From Sphaerisporangium krabiense (GTDB taxonomy: Bacteria > Actinomycetota > Actinomycetes > Streptosporangiales > Streptosporangiaceae): DNA of 64,000 bases. Both the position numbers and the translations under genes were made by a program. The stretch lies in NCBI RefSeq assembly GCF_014200435.1, contig NZ_JACHBR010000002.1, positions 486,501 to 550,500 of the forward strand, in the 5' to 3' direction. Shown here in pieces: positions 32,870 to 41,558 of this stretch. Position 1 is the first letter of the stretch. Each line of letters starts with the position of its first letter. A model generated the notes under the pieces. It had not been told where the DNA came from and did not search any database. It saw only the letters and a program-made list of their open reading frames with translations.

Positions 32870-33445
32870 TCACTCGATGTGGGAAGCCGAGAGACGTCCA
32901 CGGGCGATGGTGTGCTGCGCGATGTGCTCCAACGTCTCTCGCAGGGCGGCGCCCTTCTTCAGATCCAGCGTCTCGTCGAGCGCGTAGACACTGAAACGAT
33001 AAGTGTCATCTCGTCGGCACGGGGGCGAGTAGCCCACCTTGCCGCTCGACGTCATCCCTTGCACCGCGCCGCGCGGCACGCTGTTCTGCGCGAGCTCGGT
33101 CGTGAGCGGGTCGATGTTGAACACCACCCAGTGCACCTCCGCCGCTCCCTGCGCGTTGTTCGCGTCGACCACCAGGGCGATCGACTTCGTCAGCTTCTGC
33201 GCCACACCGGACCACCGCAGCGGCGGATTGCCCTCCTTGCCGGCACAGGAGTAATCGGCCGGCAGGGGCGCCTCGTCGCGGAACCTCGGGCTGGAGACGC
33301 TGAGCTCGCCCAGCGACCCGTCGGTCGGCGAATTGCTGCCGACGATGCCGCAGCCCGACGTCACGGCGAGCCCCGCCGCGACGACGACCGCACGCCAGTC
33401 GCGTCCCGGTCGCCCGGCGCCCACGGACTTTCTCGGCTGCCCCAT
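32870..33445 (-). CDS. PEBP / YbhB-family lipoprotein
   Basis: A 191-aa protein with a basic N terminus, a hydrophobic stretch and a lipobox-like LAVTSGC (Cys about residue 32), followed by a PEBP fold: FRDEAPLPADYSCAGKEGNPP, LRWSGVAQKLTKSIALVVDA, HWVVFNIDP and YRFSVYALD. It probably sits on the outer face of the membrane. It is the second exported PEBP family member in the window. Ligand and role unknown. Confidence 0.83.
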   Translation of the reverse strand: MGQPRKSVGAGRPGRDWRAVVVAAGLAVTSGCGIVGSNSPTDGSLGELSVSSPRFRDEAPLPADYSCAGKEGNPPLRWSGVAQKLTKSIALVVDANNAQGAAEVHWVVFNIDPLTTELAQNSVPRGAVQGMTSSGKVGYSPPCRRDDTYRFSVYALDETLDLKKGAALRETLEHIAQHTIARGRLSASHIE

Positions 33446-33538
33446 GCCCGCTGATGCTACGCGGATCTGAGGAGTGCCCTGACCCCATCGCAGGAATGAG
33501 GGTCAACGGCGATCGGCCCGATCGGCCACAATCGAGGC

Positions 33539-36500
33539 ATGGAAGGGGTGCGGGCGGTGGCACGGACCGGCTTCGCCGTGCTCGGGCCCCTGGAGGTCCG
33601 CCGCGACGGCGCGCCGGTGCGCCTCGGCGGCGGCCGCCTGCGTGCTCTGCTGACGTCGCTGCTGCTCAGCCCCGGGAGGACCGTCCCGTACGACCTCCTG
33701 GTCGAGGCCGTGTGGCACTCCGCACCTCCCGCCGGAGCAGGCAACGCGCTCCAGGCCCTCGTGTCACGCCTGCGCGCCTCGCTCGGCCGCGACACGATCC
33801 AGGCCACTCCCTCCGGATACCGCCTCGCCATCTCCCCTGAGCAGGTCGACACCCACCACTTCGCCCACCTGACCACCGAGGCCGCGAAGCGTCTGTCCCC
33901 CGCCGCGCACCTGTCCGCGTCGGCGTGCTCGCCGGACGCGGCGGAGGCGGTGCGGCTGCTGGAAGAGGCGCTGGCGCTCTGGCGCGGGCCGGCCCTGGCC
34001 GACCTGGCCGGGTCCCCGGTCGCGGCGGCCGAGGTCGCCCGGCTGGACGGCCTGCGCCTGACCGCCACCGAGGACCTCATCGACGCGCGCCTCCTGCTCG
34101 GCCGACACGAGGAGGTCATCGGCGAGATCGTCTCGCTGATCGCCGCCCAGCCGCTGCGAGAACGCCTGCGCGGCCAGCACATGCGGGCGCTGCACGCGTC
34201 GGGACGCCAGGTCGAGGCGCTGGCCGCCTACGAGGCCGCCCGCACCGACTTCGCCGAGCGCCTCGGCAGCGCCCCTTCCCCCGAACTCTCCGCCCTCCAC
34301 GTCGGCATCCTCCGCGACAACTTCCCGCGCGCATCCGACGACCCGAGCCCGGCCGCCGGCCACCTCCCCCCGGCCCGCCCCATCCCGGCCGCTTCCCCTA
34401 CGCCGATCGCGCAGGCGGCGACCCGGTCCCGGGGTGACGGCGCCGAGGGGGAGGCGCGGGGGAGCAGGAAGGGGAATCTGCGGGCGCGGCTCACGAGCTT
34501 CGTCGGCAGGGAGCGGGACGTCGAGCAGGCGGGGGCACTGCTCGCCCGGCACCGGCTGGTGACGCTGGTGGGGCCGGGCGGCGCGGGGAAGACGCGGCTG
34601 GCGATCGAGTCCGGGGCGGCGCTGGAGGACGGGACGCCGGACGGGGTGTGGCTCGCCGAGCTGGCGCCGGTGCGCGACCCGGCGGGCGTGCCGCAGGCCG
34701 TGCTGGCCGCGCTCGGCATGCGCGACCTCGGCCGCGCGCCCGTCCGCACGCCCGGCGGGGTCCCCACGGAGGTCGTGGACCCGGCCGACCGGCTGGTGAC
34801 AGGGCTCGCCGGGCGGCGCAGCCTCGTCATCCTCGACAACTGCGAGCACGTCATCGAGGCCGCCGCGACGCTCGCCGAGAAGCTTCTCCTCGAATGCCCG
34901 GACATCCGCGTCCTCGCCACCAGCCGCGAGCCGCTCGGCGTCGCCGGCGAGCTCGTCTGGCCCGTGCGGCCGCTCGACCAGGCGAACGCCGAGGCCCTGT
35001 TCGCCGACCGCGCCGCGACGGCCAGGCCGGGGTACCGCGTCGAGGACGAGGCCGGGGCCGTCGCCCGCGTCTGCCGCGAGCTCGACGGCATGCCGCTCGC
35101 CATCGAGCTGGCCGCCGCGCGGCTGCGCAGCCTGTCCGCCGCGCAGATCGCCGACCGGCTCGACGACCGCTTCCGCCTCCTCACCGGCGGCAGTCGTACG
35201 GCCCTGCCCCGGCATCAGACGTTGCGGGCGGTCGTCGAATGGAGCTGGGACCTTCTCGACGAAACGGAACGGCTGCTCGCCGCGAGGTTCGCCGTCTTCG
35301 CCGGCGGCGCCACCCTCGAGGCCGCCGAGGCCGTCTGCTCCGACGCTCCTCCACCTCACGAACACCCTGGCCGCGCGCAGCCGCCACCCGCGTTCGAGTC
35401 CACCGCGGCGAACGGTCACCCGCGTCGCCTGCCCGGCGAGGGGAGCCCGGCCGACGGGCGCGCGGGCGGGGGAGTCGCGCGGGTCGGGGAGCAGAGGGTT
35501 CTGACGCGTGACCATCGGTCCGCGCGTGACGGGGGTCGTGCCGCGGTGTCGGCGGGGGCGCTCCTGCCGCGCGAGGACGTGCTCGATGTGCTGGCGCGGC
35601 TCGTGGACAAGTCGCTGGTGGTGCGCGAGGGCATGCGCTACCGGATGCTGGAGACCGTGCGGGCGTACGCCGCGGAGCGGCTCGCCGAGTCGGGGGAGCG
35701 GGACGCCGTTCGCCGGGCGCACGCCGCGTTCTTCCTGGACCTGGCCGCGACCGCCGACCCGGAGCTGCGCCGGGCCGGGCAGGTCGAGTGGCTCGCCGTG
35801 CTGTCCGCGGAGCACGACAACCTGACGGCGGCGCTGCGCTGGGCGATCGACGCGGCGGACCGGGATCTCGGGCTGCGGCTGGTCGGGGCGCTCGGCTGGT
35901 ACTGGTTCCTCGCCGGCCGCCGTCTCGAAGGCGCGCGACGCGCCGCCGAGATCCTCGCCTTCGCCGCCCCCGCCCGGTCGCAGCTCCCCGCCTCCGTCAC
36001 CACGCCATCACGACAGCCCCTTGCCGCCTCCTCCCCGCCGTCACGACCTGACCCCTTCGCCGCGACGGGGCCGGCGCGGCAGGGAGAGGCGGGGGCGGCG
36101 GACGACGGGGCCGTGGGCGTCGATGAGGCGCGGAGCTTCGTGCTGGCGCTCACCGTCCACGGCATCCTGCTGGCCGGCGGGACCGATCACTGGCAGGAGG
36201 CCAAGGAGGCGCTGGGGCGCGCGGTGGTGCTGGGCAGGGCCTGGGTGCCGCGTCCGTGGCCGCCGTTGATGTCCCTGGCCGAGCCGGTGCACGCGCTGTT
36301 CGTCGAGGACGTGGCCGACGCGCACGGCGTGGTGGGAGCGCTGTTCGAGGACCCGGACCCCTGGGTGGTGGCCTCGGCGCACCTGCTGCGCGCGCACGTG
36401 TACTACAACGCCGGGCGGATCGACCTGGGCGAGGCCGACCTGCGGGTGGCCGTCGACAGGTTCCGCGAGGTGGGCGACCGCTGGGGAGTCTCGGTGGCGC

Positions 36501-37213
36501 TGGGGTCGCTCGCCGAGGCGATCACCGTGCGCGGCGACAACACCACCATCATCGCGGTGATCAGGGAGGCGCTCGCGCTGACCGACGAGATCGGCGCCGT
36601 GGAGGACACGCCCTACCTGCGTACCCGGCTGGCGATGGCCCTCAGCGCGTCCGGTGACATCGCGGGAGCCCAGGCGGCGCTGGAGGAGGCGATAGAGATC
36701 TGCCGCGCCACGGGCGACCGCATGGGCGAGGTGGGCGTGCAGAGCGCGCGCGGCGACCTCGCGCGTGAGGCGGGCGACCATGTCACCGCCCGCCGGTTCT
36801 ACGAGGAGGCGGCGGATCTGGTCGCGGACGGCCGGGACTTCCCGGCTCCGTTCACCGCGGTGCTGCACGCGTCGATGGGCATGCTCGCCGAGCAGGAGGG
36901 CGACCTGCGAGCGGCGCGGGCCTCGCACGCCGAGGCCCTGAGGCTGGCGCGGAGCACCCACGACAGCGCCGCGATCGGCCTCGTGCTGGTCGCCCGCGCC
37001 GGTCTCTCGGTCCGCGAGGGCGACCCCGCCACGGCGGCCAGGCTGCTCGGGGCCGCGGCGGGGATCCGCGGCGCCGACGCGGTGGTCGGGTACGACCACG
37101 CCCGCATCACCGAGGCCGTCACCGCCGCCCTCGGCCAGGGCCGGTACTCCCGGCACTTCGCGCACGGCCGATCGATGTCCCGCGAGCAGGCGCTCGGCCT
37201 CGCCCGGCCCTGA
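33539..37213 (+). CDS. AfsR-like SARP regulator: BTAD plus NB-ARC ATPase plus TPR
   Basis: A 1224-aa regulator of the AfsR type. It has a winged-helix domain (about 8-95; FAVLGPLEVRRDGAPVRLGG), a bacterial transcriptional activation domain (about 105-255), an NB-ARC ATPase with Walker A VGPGGAGKT at about 344-352 and Walker B-like LVILDNCEH at about 428, and a C-terminal TPR-like array (about 720-1200). A low-complexity insert of about 75 residues (600-675) separates the ATPase from the helical part. AfsR proteins activate secondary-metabolism or transport genes in response to Ser/Thr-kinase signals. The convergent ABC exporter behind it is a candidate target. Confidence 0.92.
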   Translation: MEGVRAVARTGFAVLGPLEVRRDGAPVRLGGGRLRALLTSLLLSPGRTVPYDLLVEAVWHSAPPAGAGNALQALVSRLRASLGRDTIQATPSGYRLAISPEQVDTHHFAHLTTEAAKRLSPAAHLSASACSPDAAEAVRLLEEALALWRGPALADLAGSPVAAAEVARLDGLRLTATEDLIDARLLLGRHEEVIGEIVSLIAAQPLRERLRGQHMRALHASGRQVEALAAYEAARTDFAERLGSAPSPELSALHVGILRDNFPRASDDPSPAAGHLPPARPIPAASPTPIAQAATRSRGDGAEGEARGSRKGNLRARLTSFVGRERDVEQAGALLARHRLVTLVGPGGAGKTRLAIESGAALEDGTPDGVWLAELAPVRDPAGVPQAVLAALGMRDLGRAPVRTPGGVPTEVVDPADRLVTGLAGRRSLVILDNCEHVIEAAATLAEKLLLECPDIRVLATSREPLGVAGELVWPVRPLDQANAEALFADRAATARPGYRVEDEAGAVARVCRELDGMPLAIELAAARLRSLSAAQIADRLDDRFRLLTGGSRTALPRHQTLRAVVEWSWDLLDETERLLAARFAVFAGGATLEAAEAVCSDAPPPHEHPGRAQPPPAFESTAANGHPRRLPGEGSPADGRAGGGVARVGEQRVLTRDHRSARDGGRAAVSAGALLPREDVLDVLARLVDKSLVVREGMRYRMLETVRAYAAERLAESGERDAVRRAHAAFFLDLAATADPELRRAGQVEWLAVLSAEHDNLTAALRWAIDAADRDLGLRLVGALGWYWFLAGRRLEGARRAAEILAFAAPARSQLPASVTTPSRQPLAASSPPSRPDPFAATGPARQGEAGAADDGAVGVDEARSFVLALTVHGILLAGGTDHWQEAKEALGRAVVLGRAWVPRPWPPLMSLAEPVHALFVEDVADAHGVVGALFEDPDPWVVASAHLLRAHVYYNAGRIDLGEADLRVAVDRFREVGDRWGVSVALGSLAEAITVRGDNTTIIAVIREALALTDEIGAVEDTPYLRTRLAMALSASGDIAGAQAALEEAIEICRATGDRMGEVGVQSARGDLAREAGDHVTARRFYEEAADLVADGRDFPAPFTAVLHASMGMLAEQEGDLRAARASHAEALRLARSTHDSAAIGLVLVARAGLSVREGDPATAARLLGAAAGIRGADAVVGYDHARITEAVTAALGQGRYSRHFAHGRSMSREQALGLARP

Positions 37214-37261
37214 CGGCGGCGAGGAGACGAGGCGGCGAGATGGCGGCATGGGACGGTGGGC

Positions 37262-38070
37262 TCAGGCGCGGGAGCGGAAGGCGCGCAGGGACAGGGGGAT
37301 GAAGACGAGGGCGATGCCGAGGGCCCAGATCAGGGAGATGGTCGCGTGGGTGGCGACCGGGCCGCCGCCGAGCAGGCCGCGGACGGCGTCGGCCAGGTGG
37401 GTGACGGGGTTCACGTCGACCCATCGCTGCAACCACTCGGGCAGCGTCTTGGTGGGCACGAAGGCGTTGGAGGTGAAGGTGAGCGGCATCATCACCGAGA
37501 ACGCGATGATCTGCACCTTCTCCGGTTCGGCGGCCGTCAGGCCGATGAGCACCGACATCCAGGACATCGCCAGCGCGAACGCGACCAGCAGCGCCAGCGC
37601 GCCGACCACCCCGACGACCCCCGTCTGCACCCGGTAGCCGAGCACGGCGCCGAGGCCGAGGAACAGCGCGAACGCCCAGACCTGCTTCAACGTGTCGGCG
37701 ACGATGCGCCCGGCGAGCGGCGCGGACCGCGCGATGGGCAGGCTGCGCAGCCGGTCGAAGACGCCCTTGTGGATATCGGTGCTGAGCCCGATGGCCGTCG
37801 TCAGCGTCGCGAACAGCATGTTCTGGACGACCAGGCCGGGCAGCGAGAACTGCAGATAGTCGGTGGTCGATCCGGAGATCGCGCCGCCGAAGACGTAGGT
37901 GAACAGCAACAGGAACATGATGGGCTGGACCGACAGGTCGAGCAGTTCCATCGGGTTGTGCTTGATCTGCACGAGGCTGCGCCAGGCGAGCGTCATGGTG
38001 TGCCGCAGCCCGGCCGCCGGGCCGATCCGGCCGGGGACGGCCGCGCGGGGCGCGGTTTCGGTCAGCGAGG

Positions 38071-38074
<4 letters not shown>
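37262..38074 (-). CDS. ABC-2 transporter permease (DrrB-like)
   Basis: A 270-aa ABC-2-type permease with six hydrophobic helices. The motif VFDRLRSLPIARSAPLAGRI and the PLTFTSNAFVPTKTLPEWLQ segment are typical of daunorubicin-resistance DrrB-like proteins. The GTG at 38074 overlaps the TGA of the ATPase gene (GTGA), so the two are coupled; a much longer open frame through the ATPase gene was rejected. Substrate is unknown but drug or lipid export is the family norm. Confidence 0.92.
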
Positions 38075-39054
<980 letters not shown>

Positions 39055-39082
39055 GGCATGGACTCCTTGGTCACGGGTTGAG

Positions 39083-39110
39083 GGTCACACGGCCCGTGGG
39101 CCCGGTGACC
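39083..39110. promoter_or_regulatory. Inverted repeat in leader of the exporter operon
   Basis: GGTCAC and GTGACC (39083-39088 and 39105-39110) flank a 16-base GC-rich core 29 bp upstream of the ATPase start codon. It may be an operator or an mRNA hairpin. Confidence 0.35.
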
Positions 39111-39133
39111 GCTACGAAGTCTTGCGGACGCCA

Positions 39134-39192
39134 CTGACATTTCTCTGAGCCGTGGAGGCTCAAGCCCCGCCCGGGCTGACATATCGCTGACA
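39134..39192 (-). promoter_or_regulatory. TGTCAG direct repeats, candidate SARP/AfsR binding sites
   Basis: On the minus strand TGTCAG occurs at 39187-39192, at 39176-39181 (11 bp from the first) and at 39134-39139 (42 bp further). Direct hexamer repeats with 11-bp spacing are the signature of SARP/AfsR operators. The operon they precede is the DrrAB-like exporter, adjacent to the AfsR-like gene. No clear -10 box was seen at the ideal spacing. Confidence 0.4.
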
Positions 39193-39290
39193 GGCCCACC
39201 CGAAGGTGGTGGACATAGGGGCATTTGGTGGGATGGAGAGCAGGTGATGGAGATGAGGGCGTTCTCCGGCGATCTAGCTAGGCTGTTTCC

Positions 39291-39806
39291 GTGACAGCTC
39301 CCCTGCGCGACCCCGCCCACAGGGTGGCGCGCCGCGCGATCACCCTGTGGCTGCTGGAGGCCCTGGTCGGGTTCGTCCTGCTGGTCGGCCTGTCCTCTCT
39401 GGCGGCGGCCTGGATCGGAGGGTCCGGCCGCCGCTTCCTGCCGGACTGGGTGACCGATCACATCTGGTGGGTTCCCGCCGTGCTCGCCATCGTGGAGCTG
39501 CCCTTCATCGTCGTCGAGCCGCTGTGGCGCTACGCCGTCCACCGCTGGGAGCTGTCGCAGGACGTCGTGTACGCGCGGTCGGGCTGGTTCAGCAGGAAGT
39601 GGGTCTTCGTCCCGGTCAGCCGCATCCAGACGGTGGACAAGGAGCAGGGCTGGTTCGAACGCCTGCTCGGCCTGGCGACCGTCGAGATCCGCACCGCCTC
39701 CTACGCGGGGTCGTCCTCCATCGAGGGCCTGGACGCCGGGGTCGCCGCCCGCCTGGCCGAGGATCTGGCCCACCGCGCCCACCAGCTCAGGGACGACGCG
39801 ACATGA
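39291..39806 (+). CDS. Bacterial PH-domain membrane protein (YdbS-like)
   Basis: A 171-aa protein with two N-terminal transmembrane helices (about 17-40 and 55-75) and a bPH2 domain (about 80-160) with the signature SRIQTVDKEQGWFERLLGLATVEIRT. bPH2 proteins are membrane-bound with unclear function; YdbS/YdbT pairs in Bacillus protect against bacteriocins. The ATGA overlap with the next gene shows coupled translation. GTG 39291 is the start. Confidence 0.9.
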   Translation: MTAPLRDPAHRVARRAITLWLLEALVGFVLLVGLSSLAAAWIGGSGRRFLPDWVTDHIWWVPAVLAIVELPFIVVEPLWRYAVHRWELSQDVVYARSGWFSRKWVFVPVSRIQTVDKEQGWFERLLGLATVEIRTASYAGSSSIEGLDAGVAARLAEDLAHRAHQLRDDAT

Positions 39807-41341
39807 CCGCCCCCGAGCCCACCCCTGCGGGCGAGGGTCCCGCGCCGGGCGGTGGCCCGTTGTGGGTGCCGCCGTCGCGGCTCAGCCCGCTGGTGATCCT
39901 GATCGACCCCGTACGCATGCTGCCCTCGCTGTTCCTGCCGCTGGCGGGCGTGCTGTTCTTCGGGGGCCTGTCCGGCAACTCCCTCATCTGGGCCTCGCTC
40001 GCGATCGTGGGCTCGGTCGCGTACGCCGCCGTGCGCTGGGCCACCTTCACCTACCGGGTGGCCGGGGACAGGCTGGAGCTCACCCGGTCGCTGGTGAGCC
40101 GCTCGGTGAAGACCATCCCCCTGGACCGCGTCCGCGGCGTGGACGTCACCACGCCGCCCATGCACCGCCTGTTCGGCCTCTCCGTCGTCCGGATCGACAC
40201 CGGGGCGAGCGGCGGCGGCAAGCAGGAAGGGGAGCTGGACGGCGTCTCGCTGCCCGAGGCGGAGCGCCTGCGCGAGGTCCTGCTGCGGCGCAGCCGGACG
40301 GTACGCGGCGAGGCGGCGGGCGCGCCCGCCGGCGAGGCGCTGGGCACGGTCGCCGCCCCCGAGACGCCGGTGGAGGAGCGGGTCTACCTGCGCGTGCCCT
40401 GGCGGTGGCTGCTGTACGGCCCGCTGTCCGGCGCGTTCCTGTTCGCGCCGTTCGTGCTGGCCGGAGGCGCGATCGGCCTGGTCGTCCAGTGGGGCAACGA
40501 TCTGGGCTTCGGCGACGACCTGCCGATCACGGTGGGGCAGTGGCTGTGGCATCGGCCGTTCCTGCTGGTCGCGATCGGGGTCGTGCTCGTGCTCGCCATG
40601 CCGGTGGCCGGGGGCGCCATGTACATGATCTTCAATTGGCACTTCACCCTCCGCCGCCGCGCCGCCTCGCTCGTCGCCGAACGGGGACTGATCACCCGGC
40701 GCAGCGTGGCGCTGGAGCACGCGCGGATACGCGGGTACGAGATCGCGGACGGGCTGCTCGAACGCAGGGCCAAGGTGGCGCGGCTCTGGGCCATCGTCAC
40801 CGGCCTCGGCGACTCGCGCACCCGAGGGCAACTGCTGCCCGTCACGCCCCTGGCGTCCGTGGAGAAGATCGCCGGCGAGGCCGTCGGCCCCTTCACCGCG
40901 CCGCTGCGGGGGCATCCGGCGGCGGCGCGGCGCAGGCGGCTGTTCCGGGCCGTCGCGCCGGGCCTGGCGGTGGCCGCCGCGGGCTTCGTCCTCGGCTGGG
41001 CGTGGATCGGCCTGCTCGGACTGGTCGCCGCGGCCCTCGGCGTGCTCCTCGGCCTGGACCGCTACCGATCGCTCGGACACGCCTACGACGGCGCCCGGCT
41101 GTCGGTCCGCTCGGGGTCGCTGCCCCGGACGCGGGCGGTCGTCGAGCGGCGCGCGGTCGTCGGCTGGACGATCCGCCAGACGTGGTTCCAGCGACGTGCC
41201 CGTGTCCTGACGGTGATCGCGGGCGTCGGCGCGGGCAGCGGCGGTTACTCGGCGATCGACACGGGCGAGGCCCAGGGCGTCGCCTTCGCCGCGGAGGTCT
41301 CCCCCGAGTGGATCACCCCGTTCCTGGAACGAGGGAGCTGA
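39803..41341 (+). CDS. Bacterial PH-domain membrane protein (YdbT-like)
   Basis: A 512-aa partner of the preceding gene. It has repeated bPH2 domains between pairs of transmembrane helices: one with SVKTIPLDRVRGVDVTTPPM at about 105-125, a second with RRSVALEHARIRGYEI at about 295-310, and a third near the C terminus with ERRAVVGWTIRQTWFQRRA. ATG 39803 overlaps the preceding stop (ATGA). The two gene products likely form a membrane complex. Function in actinomycetes is unknown. Confidence 0.9.
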   Translation: MTAPEPTPAGEGPAPGGGPLWVPPSRLSPLVILIDPVRMLPSLFLPLAGVLFFGGLSGNSLIWASLAIVGSVAYAAVRWATFTYRVAGDRLELTRSLVSRSVKTIPLDRVRGVDVTTPPMHRLFGLSVVRIDTGASGGGKQEGELDGVSLPEAERLREVLLRRSRTVRGEAAGAPAGEALGTVAAPETPVEERVYLRVPWRWLLYGPLSGAFLFAPFVLAGGAIGLVVQWGNDLGFGDDLPITVGQWLWHRPFLLVAIGVVLVLAMPVAGGAMYMIFNWHFTLRRRAASLVAERGLITRRSVALEHARIRGYEIADGLLERRAKVARLWAIVTGLGDSRTRGQLLPVTPLASVEKIAGEAVGPFTAPLRGHPAAARRRRLFRAVAPGLAVAAAGFVLGWAWIGLLGLVAAALGVLLGLDRYRSLGHAYDGARLSVRSGSLPRTRAVVERRAVVGWTIRQTWFQRRARVLTVIAGVGAGSGGYSAIDTGEAQGVAFAAEVSPEWITPFLERGS

Positions 41342-41346
41342 CCCGC

Positions 41347-41393
41347 ACGGGAACGGCCGCCCGCCGGCCGTCCCGCTCGGGCGGCCGTCCCGT
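41347..41393 (+). terminator. Hairpin terminator of the PH-domain operon
   Basis: ACGGGAACGGCCGCCCG pairs with CGGGCGGCCGTCCCGT with a single bulged A; it lies six bases after the stop codon. Confidence 0.7.
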
Positions 41394-41498
41394 TCAGCCG
41401 GAGTGTCGCCGCCGGCGCACCACCCGATCGACCAAAGGGCCTCCATCCACGCGATCGAGGCGGCACCTCGGCGCGGCGAGCAGCTCTCCCGACAGCAC

Positions 41499-41535
41499 GT
41501 GACCCGGGCCGGTCGTGATGACCGGCCCGGGTCAC
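41499..41535. terminator. Hairpin terminator downstream of SepH gene
   Basis: Perfect 16-bp inverted repeat (GTGACCCGGGCCGGTC and its complement) with a five-base loop, 23 bp past the end of the minus-strand SepH gene. Confidence 0.8.
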
Positions 41536-41558
41536 GGCGTGGACGCGGGCGGGGCGGG

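Noticed and set aside
33446-33538. Shared promoter with a possible operator between PEBP lipoprotein and AfsR-like genes
   Set aside because: No clear inverted or direct repeat could be identified in this short gap.
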